From: Platycnemis pennipes
Taxonomy: Eukaryota > Arthropoda > Insecta > Odonata > Platycnemididae
Direction of reading: 5' to 3'
Length of the DNA stretch: 64,000 bases
Assembly (NCBI GenBank): GCA_933228895.1
Contig: OW121854.1
Location: forward strand, 133,033,926-133,097,925
Under the pieces are notes generated by a model, which was not told where the DNA came from, ran no database searches, and was given only the letters and a program-made list of their open reading frames with translations. Each line of letters starts with the position of its first letter. The stretch's first letter is position 1. A program made the translations under genes and the position numbers. Positions 45,845 to 55,572 of the stretch are shown here, in pieces.

Positions 45845-46250
45845 CTACATCCACATGATACCCTCCAAGTCACCGCGAGGGTGTGTGGCAGGGGGCAAAG
45901 ATCACCAAACATGTGCCTCTGATATGCAACTAGGCTACTACATGGAAACATAATAGGGTGACATGCAGCTAGGCTCTCTAATGGGACTACATTAATTAAG
46001 GTACTTCTGTAAAGGCATCATGAAAGCAACAATAGTTACTGGTGAACATACAAAGTATGTATTTCGAGAATAACTTTGGGGAACTGGGATGTACCATACA
46101 ACGACATCAATTTCCCAAGTAGGCAGCTATCATGCCATGGCGGTACACAAGACCCGAGATCAAACATGTGAATATGTCCATTTTCGGGTATTCCCCACGT
46201 TTGTTGTCTTGTGTTGACGACAGTTTCGCCGTGGATTCCACCAGGCGTCT
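45845..46250 (-). mobile_element. Probable 3' part of a Penelope-like element
   Basis: On the minus strand this follows the fused reading frame at 46251. It continues with low-complexity text and includes a stretch that reads like remaining coding sequence in other frames near 46080-46250. At 45845-45900 a GC-richer block (CACCGCGAGGGTGTGTGGCA) resembles dispersed arthropod repeat ends. The boundary is not proven. Confidence 0.35.
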
Positions 46251-47300
46251 TCAGGTCGAAGTGCCTGCTCCGATGTTCTGGTCACGTTTATATGCTGCCC
46301 CCCCTCCCACGCTGCTCTGTGCTGATTGGTTGTTTACGTTGATGACCCTCTTCCAAGTGTTCGCGAGGAGATATTCGTCTTCTCTATTAAAATTGAGAGT
46401 TTTGTGTATTTCGATTGCCTCCCTTATTAGTCTAGGATAAAATCTTGGTTCTTTCACAATGACTTTTGCCTCATCAAATTTAATGTCATGTCCAGGTTCG
46501 CTCCAAGCGTGCTCGGCAACTGCAGAGATGCTGAATTTCTTGCGTTTGGTGGCCCTATTATGCTCTTGCAGACGAATCTTCATGGATCTGCATGAGATAT
46601 TCACTCTAGAAGACTTGTCCTTTATTTCATTGATGGCTTTCTTGATGCTGATTCTCCTTATTCTTGCTTGTTTACAGCTGGATCCAGATTTAATCACAGC
46701 TACTTGGTTTTTATACAAACTGTTGATAATTCTTGGATCATTGTAAGACACTCCAATTCCTTTCAGAATTCCAAGCATTGAATTCCAATCCACATTGTTA
46801 AAAGCCTTCTCTAAATCGACTAATGCAATGAATGTCGGTTTTTCCTCCTCCATTCTCTTATATATGAGCAGCGTAAGGGCCAACATTGCTTCTCTGGTTC
46901 CCTTACTTTTCCTAAATCCAAATTGATATTCATCCACGAACTCCTCACCTTTTCGTTCTGTTCTTCTGTAGATGATCCTTGTCAATATCTTCGATGCATG
47001 TGTCGTCAGGCTTATAGTCCTAAAATTTTTGCATCTCTCCGCTCTCCTCTTTTTGGTAATAGAAATCATGATGTTTTTCATGAAGTCCCTTGGTATATCT
47101 CCTGTTGAGTACATGTCGCAGATGGTTTTATACAGATGGGTTAATGTCTTCTCTCCTGCATTTTGAATTTTTAATGCTGGAATATCATCATTTCCAGATG
47201 CCTTATTTACGCAAAGGTCCCTCATTGCTACGTCAAATTCCGATCTTAATATAGATGCTCCCAAATCATCCTCTTTGACTTCACTTTCCTCTTCGATCAC
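46251..47300 (-). CDS. Chimeric open frame: RTE reverse transcriptase fused to Penelope-type C-terminus
   Basis: This is 349 codons without a stop. Residues about 20-235 are RTE-type reverse transcriptase: FRTISLTTHASKILTRII, EFVDEYQFGFRKSKGTREAM and FIALVDLEKAFNNVDW (motif A, Asp 162). The motif-B block is deleted near residue 216 and motif C (FADD) is absent. From about residue 237 the text becomes the C-terminal part of a Penelope-like GIY-YIG endonuclease: RSMKIRLQEHNRATKR, SAVAEHAWSEPGHDIKFDEA and YPRLIREAIEIHK. The GIY-YIG segment itself is missing. Both enzymatic activities should therefore be lost, yet the frame is intact across the join. It is probably the product of recombination or insertion plus deletion; a working protein is unlikely. 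Confidence 0.75.
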   Translation of the reverse strand: MIEEESEVKEDDLGASILRSEFDVAMRDLCVNKASGNDDIPALKIQNAGEKTLTHLYKTICDMYSTGDIPRDFMKNIMISITKKRRAERCKNFRTISLTTHASKILTRIIYRRTERKGEEFVDEYQFGFRKSKGTREAMLALTLLIYKRMEEEKPTFIALVDLEKAFNNVDWNSMLGILKGIGVSYNDPRIINSLYKNQVAVIKSGSSCKQARIRRISIKKAINEIKDKSSRVNISCRSMKIRLQEHNRATKRKKFSISAVAEHAWSEPGHDIKFDEAKVIVKEPRFYPRLIREAIEIHKTLNFNREDEYLLANTWKRVINVNNQSAQSSVGGGAAYKRDQNIGAGTST

Positions 47301-48415
47301 TTTCGCGCTGAGATTGTTTCTGTAGTATGGCTCTTCCAGATATTCTTTCTATCTCTTCACTTTGTCTTCATTTTCAGTCAAAAGTTCTCCATTCTTGTCC
47401 CTTATGGCATTGTATCTTGCGCTCCGTTCTTTGAAGTGTTTCCTCACTATTCTGTTGGAGGCTTCCACCTTTCCAAGCGCAAGGTAGTTTTTTGCATCTT
47501 CGCATGCATTCTTTATCTACATCTCTGTAGCTTTCCTGGCTTTGCGACTTATTTCCTATCTTATTCTTTTGTAACAAAGTTGCTCCTCTTCCGTTTCGCC
47601 TTCTTGTACTTTCTTCTTTCTTCAATCAAGTCTACTACTTCTTCCATGATCCATGGTTTCTTCTTGGCAACTTTTTTTTCTTCCAAGACCTTCCTTTGCG
47701 GCTCTCTGTAGTCTACGTTTAATGTTTTCCCAACGCTCTTCCACTGATTTCTCAGTCAGGTCTTCTCCTATGTTGTTTCTTACTGCTTTCTGAAATGCCA
47801 GCTGATGTTGAGCCTCCTTCAGTTTTTCCACTTGCCATATATTCTTCTTTGTTTTCTTCAATTTCTTGAACATAAGATGGCATTTCATCATCACTAAATT
47901 ATGGTCACTGTCGATGCCCCAGGGTAGATTTTGCAGTCCTTCACCTGGTTCCTTCCTGGTTCCTTGTTATCCTTTGCCGATGTTCCAGTCTCCTAAAATA
48001 ATTAGGTTTTCTTCTCCTCTTACATGTTTTATGACTTCCGTGATGTTTTCGTAGACTTCTTCCACTTCTTCATCTTCGTAGTCCGTTGTAGGCATGTAAA
48101 CCTGCAGCACTACGGTATCTACTGGTTTAGTCTTGATCTTAACTGTTATTATCCCTTCATTTTACTGCAGGAATCTCTTCACACGCATTCCGGCGCTCTT
48201 CCTTAGCCTACTCCAGCATTACCGTTTAGAGATCCTGTGTGTATGATCCTGTAGCTTCTGCTCTTGAAGTATCCTTCTTCGGGCCGCTTCATTTTGCTGA
48301 TTCCTAATACTTCAAGGTCCAATCTTCGTGTTTCCACATTTAGGTTTTCCAGTTTTCCGTAGGTCCCAAGCGATCTCACATTCCATGTTCCTACCCTAAA
48401 ATGTAGATTTTGCAC
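47301..48415 (-). pseudogene. RTE-type LINE endonuclease and linker, decayed
   Basis: The frame 48415-48203 starts an apurinic-type endonuclease: RVGTWNVRSLGTYGKLENLN and RLDLEVLGISKMKRPEEGYF, the WNVRSL and ISKM blocks with the usual catalytic Asn; the E of the family's ISEMKW is replaced by K. Later pieces read LIILGDWNIG and GIDSDHNLVMM (the D-N and SDH active-site blocks). Frames 47894-47622 and 47625-47374 form the helical linker to the reverse transcriptase in 46251-47300. The start of the LINE lies just 5' of 48415. Frame breaks make it inactive. Confidence 0.8.
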
Positions 48416-48530
48416 ACTTGATGTTAATTATTAAACCTGATACATATTATTTTGCTGCAATTATCACATTTAAAGATTTAAACAGTTTAAACTCTAACCT
48501 TCCTTGCAATAAATTGTAATTTTTTTTCAG

Positions 48531-48663
48531 ATTCGAACACGATGGGAGAATGACGACGGTGGAAGAGTACTACAGGAATCATAAAGGCTATGCATTGCGC
48601 TGCCCAAACTTCCCTCTTCTTCATTTAGGGTCTCTGCAGAAGAAGATGTACATGCCAATTGAG
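48531..48663 (+). CDS. AGO2: Argonaute (siRNA class, Ago2-like), following PAZ-domain exon
   Basis: The exon is 133 nt, between acceptor TTTTTTTTCAG and donor GTACGT. The first base completes the Arg codon of the previous exon, then 44 codons follow: FEHDGRMTTVEEYYRNHKGY, ALRCPNFPLLHLGSLQKK and MYMPIE, ending at a codon boundary. The pattern D/G-TV--YY--K-Y-LR-P--P-L-VG-----Y-P-E is the second half of the PAZ fold, with the aromatic and Tyr residues that hold the guide 3' end. No further exon was recognised in the remaining 15.3 kb. The preceding exon is 23.5 kb away in matching phase. Confidence 0.92.
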
Positions 48664-49429
48664 GTACGTAGAAGCTATCTCAACTGAAGTGTTTGGTTTA
48701 TTGTTGTTATTATTCTTAACGGGTAAGTTAATTGAAAATACTGCTACAAGCTATCCCAAATGGTAGAATAATTAATACAAAACACAGAACTTGATAAAAT
48801 TCCTATTTCATTAAAATAGTGCTATTTTACTAGGTGCTATGTTTTATTTGAATCATATCACAGTTCCACTAAGTGAACCTGTCAACAATAGACATTATGA
48901 AATGGTAGAAATGGTAGAAAATAAAATTAAAAAATCCACCAAGCTGAATAGTCAGCTAATTGAATTTCATTCTCAATTTATCATTGGGAATTATTTTAAA
49001 TCCTTCAAAAAAAATTAATTTGCATTTTTCTCTCGTATTTTATATGCTGTAAAACCTGTTGCATATTTCAGCTTAATTTGATTAATCTGGAAACTACGTA
49101 ACGGCATGTATTTGATGTTCTTTTGTTTTCTTAAGTCTGAGTATCTATGTACTGTTTAATTAAAAATAAATGTCGTAACTATGAGGTTCTTAATTATTGG
49201 AACATAAGAAATGAAATTTATTATTAAAAAAACAGCAAAACCTCATAATTGTGTAATTGGAGGACATGTCCTCATTTATGTGAACATGTCCTCAATTTTG
49301 GTTCAAAATAGACTGTCCGCAACTATGAAAAAGTATAAATTGGTCTGCCATTTTTTTGGTTCAAACCAAGTTCAATTAGAAACCAGTGAGTGAATCGATG
49401 TGATTGATCTCTTCATGGAGCCATTTTGA
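48664..49429 (+). other. Start of the next Argonaute intron
   Basis: Donor GTACGT at 48664. AT-rich DNA follows without recognisable elements until the degraded tRNA-bearing repeat. Confidence 0.6.
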
Positions 49430-49725
49430 AGGTCCGTGAACTGGCAGTGAGAACGGCAAAATAAAATTGCACAATATCAGGAGTTGAACAGTTTAAAATT
49501 CAGCCTTAACCTCTTGTACGGTGGTGCCATGTGCACAATATTGACTGCTCGATCTTGAATGACATGTCTACTAGTTTGAGAACATCTTGTACGTGTAAGG
49601 CCTCAAAAACTTTTACTGGGGAAGATGACGCCTCGGTCTCTGAATTGGTTGAAGCACCTGACCCGAATATCAGGGGATCAGAGTCTCAGTCAAGGTGAAT
49701 GATTTTTCCTCTGTGGAACTTGTTG
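49430..49725 (+). repeat. Composite tRNA-bearing repeat, copy 5 (degraded)
   Basis: Leader text (CCTTAACCTCTTGTACGGTG, GCAC...GACTGCT) precedes a tRNA-like stretch at 49630-49697. The D arm is altered (CTCTGAATTGG), the T arm is broken (GAGTCTCAGTC) and the left inverted repeat is lost, while the right one (CTCTGTGGAA) remains. It looks like an older copy of the same unit. Confidence 0.6.
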
Positions 49726-50648
49726 AACTATGGAGTCATTTAGAAATATGCATCACAACAACTTTGGCAACAGAGATTTATCAATGCCCAAAGTGATATA
49801 ACTTGCTTAATTAGTACAAATTTAAAGCTGTAGATGTTACTCCTGAGAACATACGGACACAGTGATTGTGCAGGTGTATAAGCCGACGTCCAGCCACTCT
49901 GGAGAGGAAATGGAAGAAATGTATGAGCAATTGGAAGACACATTGAAAGTAAAGGAGAACCTAATAGTAATGGGAGACTGGAATTCGGTGGTCGGAAAGG
50001 GCTGAGAAGGAAGTGGCCTGGGTGAGTTCATTTTGGGAAAAAGAAATGCCATCTCAGCTGGTTGAGTTCTGTAAAGAAAAGGACATGGTTAAAGCAAGCA
50101 CCGTCCTCGAGCAACACCGGCGAAGAAGATGCACATGGAAGGGGGACAGAGCGAGATACCAGATTGACTACATCCTTGGACTGCAAGAAGACAAAGAATA
50201 TTTACGAAGGAACCAAGATGGAACACAAAGACCCTGGAGGAAGAAGAAGTAAGAGAAAGATTCGCCTCAACCGTCGATGCAAAACTTGAAGGAGACTAGC
50301 ATTGGAGGAAGATGGAAATAAAGAAAGAAGATCATTAGAGAAGTAGTTGATGAGCAGCTCGTGAGTAAGGAGGCAGAAACAAAGCGGCCGTGGATAATGT
50401 CTCAAATAATACACATCATAGTGGAAAGAAGGAAACACAAGAACACAAGAAATGAAACTGAGGAGGCCCAATATAAGAAGTTGAGAAACTAAGTACAGTG
50501 GAAATGTGGTAGGACGAGTATGGCGTATTGCGAGACCTCCACCATTACGAGAGATTGCAGGGGCACCGTCAATTGACCCTGTGATTGCCATGTAAAACAA
50601 TACAGTTTTTACGAGACCCTTTTGGTGTTGGCCCCTGTCATTGTGAGA

Positions 50649-50760
50649 GTTTCCGTCACCAGCAAACAAATGCCAAAAGTGGCCAACATCTGCCATAGCT
50701 TGCAGTTTCCGTCACCAGCAAACAAATGCCAAAAATGGCCAACATCTGCCATAGCTTGCA
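50649..50760. repeat. Tandem duplication, 2 x 56 bp
   Basis: Units 50649-50704 and 50705-50760 differ by a single base (AAAAGTGGCC against AAAAATGGCC), so the duplication is recent. Confidence 0.9.
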
Positions 50761-51526
50761 ATCTGTTAGCAATGCTATTAATATGAAGTGTTACCTATCA
50801 AATGAATGTTATAAATCACCATCTGAATTGATGTATTGTTAATATTAGTGGAAATACTGCAGCATTAGCAGTTACGAATACGTATTTGATCTTCCTTTGC
50901 TTCCCGGGTGGTCGAGAACACGTCTGAGAGCTGAGAGCATTTCCAAGATACACTTTAGTTGGTACAGGAGGGCTCTTCATTAGATCCATTTTTTAAGTCC
51001 TTTGTATCATTCTACCGTCATGCATATACACCTGACAGAATTATTGTAAGTACGTCGAGGGCCTAACTAAATCTTTAAAAAGAACTTATTGTGATACAAC
51101 CGCTATTTCAATAAAATTGTTATACATGTTAAAGCAGATTGTTTTTAAATGTGGACATTACATCAGATTGCAGAATATGCCATCCAAGGCTGTATCCCTT
51201 CCACGGTCTCTTTTTGTCTGCTGAAACAAATGTGGTACGTTATTCCAAATGGCTTCTGCGAAATATCGCAAAAAATGTGAATATACTGATCATAAAAATT
51301 AAGAGCAACCAAGGGAAAGAGTAAAGGCGAGTAATAAAGGCGATACAATTTTGATTTATCAGTTATGATTTAAATTTTTGGTGAAACTAATCAAAATTAT
51401 GGAATGAACATTAGAAAATGGAATGAGCATTAGAAAAGAGTAGCTTGGTCAGTTGTGCATTTGGGGAAAGGCAATTCGAGGATTTTTGCATTTTTTGGAG
51501 CAGGTACGGTGCTTTTTGATCTAATG

Positions 51527-52199
51527 TGTAATTTATATATTTTTCAATTTAATTCGTCTCACACACAATACAACAAAATATAAACAGTATCATAATAAAT
51601 TACCCTCACAATATATCACTTTCACTTTTGTTATCTTCAGGCTCAATTTTTACAGGCCATAAATCACTTCACGAGCCACTTCACTTTTCACTCTTGTTAG
51701 ACTGGAAGCCACTTCACCATTTACTCTTGTTAAACTGGACCTTCACTTTTGTTAGACTCTCCCACTAGAAGCCACTTCACTGTTCTTAGACTATCCGCCA
51801 CTTCTTTTGTTAGACTCTCCGACTAGAAGCCACTTCCCTGTTGTTAGACTATCAGACTCTCTGCCACTTCACTGTTCTTAGAATATCAGACTACAAGCCT
51901 AGAAAACCCCCACTCGCTCTCCGTCCCTCTTTATATAGGCACTCTCCTCATTGTTAACGCTCGGCCAAAATTAGTCTCCCTCCGTCATTCCGCGAGTTCA
52001 ACAATACCCTTCGATACAAATTTTATTCTTGGGATTGCATCTCCCGAATGACCTGAATCACCAGGCTCAATGACAAATTGGCCATTGTCGAGGCCGACGC
52101 CATATTTCCCTATGTCTCTGATTAAGTTTTCTATACAAAACCCAACATGGCGGCTCCCCAACTCCCAAGCATGACATGGCTAAAAATTGATACGTTACA
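51527..52199 (-). mobile_element. Gypsy-like solo LTR
   Basis: 673 bp starting TGTAAC and ending TTACA on the minus strand, with 4-bp duplication AATG outside (51523-51526 and 52200-52203). A TATA box (TATATAAAG) stands mid-way on the minus strand near 51937. Downstream of it lie repeated units with GAAGTGGCTTCTAGT and GAGAGTCTAACAAAAG (51650-51900). No internal coding region remains. The family assignment (gypsy-like) rests on the 4-bp duplication and the layout only. Confidence 0.7.
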
Positions 52200-53088
52200 A
52201 ATGGTTAGTGTGTAAATTAAGAAGTAGGGATATGAATTACTGCAAAACCTTTCCCCTTCCTTTGGGATTTGTGCTCAGACAGGGAAATACTTCCACCACC
52301 ACACCAACCAGATTCCTAGAAAATCGTTGACAATAGGTTTCATGGCGATTATTGACACCAACCTCGGTAAGACGATACTTCACTATAGCGAGGGTTTTCT
52401 TGGGCACCATGAGGTCTCGTTTCATAGAGTTTGCACTGTAAATAGAGTGTGCAAGGAAGCTTAGCAGGAATGGAAAGAAAACTGCTGCGAAGAAAGGAAA
52501 CGCTGAAATGGCTTATAAACTGGTGAAGGGACAATTCAGAGAAAGTAAAACAAGATCCCACAACATAAGAGACTCGAGTGTAAAGATACTCATAGAACAG
52601 GAGGACATAGGGAAGAGACGGAAGCAATGCATCGAAGAGCTCTATCAAGCACCCAAGCACCACTGGAAGCTGACTTAACGGAAGAAGAAATGAGGGGGGA
52701 TGAATGAGGGCCCGAAATACTGAGAAGCGAATTTGACAGCGCCGTGAAAGAAGACCCAAGGAACAGCAAGGCACCACCAGGAGGAGGGGACAAAATAAAT
52801 GGAGAAATCATGAAGTGAAAGTCAAAGCAAAAGACACCCTCTTTGGAATAATCAAAGATAGCTATGGGAGTGGAAGAGTACCAGAGGACTTCCAGAAGAG
52901 TGAAATGATCGCAATCCCTAAGAAGCCAAGGACAGAGAAATGCGAAGAATACATAACATTGAGCCTGATGTCACATGCATCGAAAGTACTTATTAGGATA
53001 AGTAATAGAAGAATGGAAGGAAAGATTGAAGGGAATTTTTCAGAAATCGGGAAAAACCGAGGAGCTAGGGAGGCAATACTCAGCTTAA

Positions 53089-54297
53089 CATGTTCGCTGT
53101 GGCGTGACCCACCGGTGGGTCACGCTAATCCTTCTAGCGCCGCGGCCGTAAAATTCTTTGAATTGTCTCAACTTGCGAGGAGTATTGTGAGAGTAGGAAT
53201 CGAGATCTTCTCGAGTGACTTCACCCAGAGGTTAGTCACAGTTCAAATAACAGACTGCTATGTTTCACTTAGTGTGACCCACCGGTGCGTCACGCCGCCC
53301 CTCCTGAAACTTTTTTCAGCGTGAGCGGTGTGACTCACCGGTGGGTCACGAACAAATTTACATATTTGCGTATTATATCCAAAATACGTTTGTTTTTTGC
53401 TTTCTTTTTGTTTTTTGCTTTCTTTTTGTTTTTTTCATGTTTATGCGATTTTTATACATAAGGATGAACAATACTCGATATAGTAAAACATATCAACTTA
53501 TTAAAAATAATGAAAATGTTTAGGACAATTTTTTCTCCTCAACCTCTTGGCTGTCCATCAGTTGCTCGAAACTAAACAGTCCGAACTGCACTCGCCCGGC
53601 TGTGTGAGAGATTGACTCTCTCTCTTCCCTTCACCCCTAGCCCACTCCTAGCTCTCCCCCCCCCCCCCCTCTACGGAAGGGCAACTGGGAAAGAGTCGCG
53701 TAGCGTTCTTGAGCCAATCCCTAAGCGGTGGATGAGTGACCGTGCCCTTGCCGGGTGAACGTCTTCCGAAATGCAGACACTACTTTTTTCTGAGTGAGAC
53801 AAACCACTATGTACTCTTTCCAAAGGATCCCCCTTCCCTTTTCTCATAGTGTGAGCAGGGCTGGGGAATCGGTACGCACGGACGGGCGTCTACGTCTCAC
53901 AGACGGGCGAGAACAAGGGCAGGCGCAATAAACAGAGACGGGTGGGAGTCTCCTGGGTTTTCCGAACGTCAGCAAATCTTTACCACATGCATTGTATTGT
54001 TGCCCCTCTCTTCCCCCACCCCACGCCAGGGTCTAGAAGATAGCGTACCCCACGTGGCTTGTGGGGGGGTGGGCTAGGGGCGAAGCTGGGAGTAGCCTCC
54101 CCCAGCCTTCCTCTAGTCTCAGGAAACAGCTGAGTGTTGCCGCTTCAACCACCATCCCTCGGCAGTGGCCAGAAGCTCGGAAGGACTGTGACCCACCGGT
54201 GGGTCACACCGCCCATGCAAAAGTCTGAGTGTGACCCACCGGTGGGTCACGCCGCACTGTGAGGAGTAGGGCTTTAAACAGCTCCGCAGTGAACGTG
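53089..54297. mobile_element. piggyBac-like non-autonomous element with repeated palindromes
   Basis: TTAA flanks both ends (53085-53088 and 54298-54301). The ends are CATGTTCGCTGTGG and, reverse-complemented, CACGTTCACTGCGG. Five copies of the palindrome GTGACCCACCGGTGGGTCAC or a close variant lie near the ends, three at the left (53104, 53275, 53330) and two at the right (54188, 54231). Removing the element restores the RTE frame (AILSL-RIMAEK). No transposase is present. A C-run occurs near 53660. Confidence 0.85.
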
Positions 54298-55448
54298 TTA
54301 AGAATAATGGCTGAGAAAATGATACACGTAAACAAACCATTGTATGTGGCATTCGTGGACTTGGAATAGGCCTTTGACAACGTGGAATTGAACAAGATGT
54401 TCAAGATTCTGGAAGAAAATGGGAAAGACTACAAGGATAGAAGAGTAATCCTTAGCCTTTACAAGAACCAGGTCACTATAATGCGAATGAAAGATGGAAG
54501 ATAGAAGCCAAAATAAGTAAAGGAGTCAGACAAGGATGCAACCTCTCCCCAGCTTTATGCAATATATCCCTGCAAGAAGCAATAAGAGATGCAGAAGATA
54601 TTGGTATCAAGGGCATCAAGGTGAACGGTGAAGAAATTAACATGCTCCGGTTTGCTGATGGCATCGCAGTTGTAGCAGAAAGTCGAGAGGTCTTGCAAGC
54701 ATCCCTGACCACAATGGACCAAGTATTTCAAGAGTATAATATGAACATCAACAAGAATAAAACTAAAATCCTATTGTGCGGAAGAGAGAAGCTGAGGGCA
54801 AATATCAAAATTCGAGGAGTGAAATTGGAACAAGTGGAGAACTTGACCTACCTCGGCAGCACTATAACTTAGAATGGAAGAAGCTCGACGGACATCAAGC
54901 GAAGAATGGCGCAAGCTAAGGAGGCGTTCATAAAGAAGAGACAACTACTATGTGCTATGCTCAAAGAACCTACGGCTGCAAACAAGGAAGCACTTCATCA
55001 AAACATTCGTACGGAGCGTGGCACTCTATGGATCAGGGACATGGAACATCGGGAAAGCAGACCAGCGAAGAATTGAAGCCTTCAAAACATGGTGCTGGAA
55101 GAGAATGTTGAAGATTAAATGGACAGATAACGAATAGGTGTACAGAAGAGCAGATGAACAAAGGACAATATGGAAAATCCTACGGCAAAGAGGAACCAGA
55201 TGGATTGGACATACCTTGAGACACAATGAAGTAGCAAGAAGTATAATAGAAGGGAAGATTGATGGGAAGGTCCCGTGAGTAAGGTCAAGGGACAAATACA
55301 GAAGACAAATAAAGAAGGACGTGGAAGAGAAAACGTACGAGGGCGTGAGGGAATTAACACTGAATGGGGCAGAATGGAGGGCTGCAGTAAAAAGCTAATC
55401 CTAGGATCGAAATACTGATGATAATGATGTCACTTATGCAACACAAAG

Positions 55449-55572
55449 GGGCAAGGGCCTAGCCACGTTGACACACCGGTTCCCGAGAGATCACCGAAGT
55501 TAAGCAACGTTGGGCCCGGACAGAGGTTGGATGGGTGACCCCCTCCGTACCTCTACCGCGGTGCTCTTGTCC
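55449..55572 (+). rRNA. 5S rRNA-like sequence (retroposed or variant copy)
   Basis: The core matches 5S rRNA well: CCACGTTGACACACCGGTT, GATCACCGAAGTTAAGCAAC (A box region), GGGCCCGG and TTGGATGGGTGACC (C box). The terminal helix has an unusual primary sequence, GGGCAAG with CTTGTCC, yet still pairs over all seven positions with one G-U. The length is about 124 nt. No T-run follows, so a terminator is lacking. It stands alone directly downstream of the RTE tail, which suggests a pseudogene or a 5S-derived short element; a working 5S gene is possible but less likely. Confidence 0.7.

Larger units (their letters stand above)
50496..52438. mobile_element. TA-flanked DNA element inside the RTE LINE
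   Basis: The left end CAGTGGAAA and the reverse complement of the right end, CAGTGCAAA, are short inverted repeats with TA outside both (50494-50495 and 52439-52440). CGAGACCTC occurs near both ends. Removing it joins the LINE text ...YKKLRN with CKEA, the normal order in this family. It carries a solo LTR (51527-52199); without that it is about 1.27 kb and non-coding. Confidence 0.65.
49800..55430 (+). pseudogene. RTE-type LINE, split by two DNA transposons
   Basis: The LINE parts are 49800-50495, 52441-53084 and 54302-55430. The first has the endonuclease end (IVQVYKPTSSHSGEEMEEMY, LIVMGDWNSVVGKG). The second has the linker and reverse transcriptase start (GRVPEDFQKSEMIAIPKKPR, LSLMSHASKVLIRISNRRME). 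The third has motif A (LYVAFVDLE-AFDN, one stop), LRFADGIAVVA (motif C, FADD changed to FADG) and the C-terminus (RSVALYGSGTWNIGKAD). It ends in TGATGATAATGATG, a usual RTE tail. Rejoining across each insertion restores the frame around the junction. Stops and the changed catalytic Asp make it dead. Confidence 0.85.

Noticed and set aside
45842..45905. GC-rich block resembling a known arthropod dispersed repeat end
   Set aside because: Only one copy in the window and no boundary; kept only as a remark in the Penelope entry.
53395..53445. TTTTTTGCTTTC-type short tandem repeat
   Set aside because: Simple low-complexity sequence inside the piggyBac-like element.
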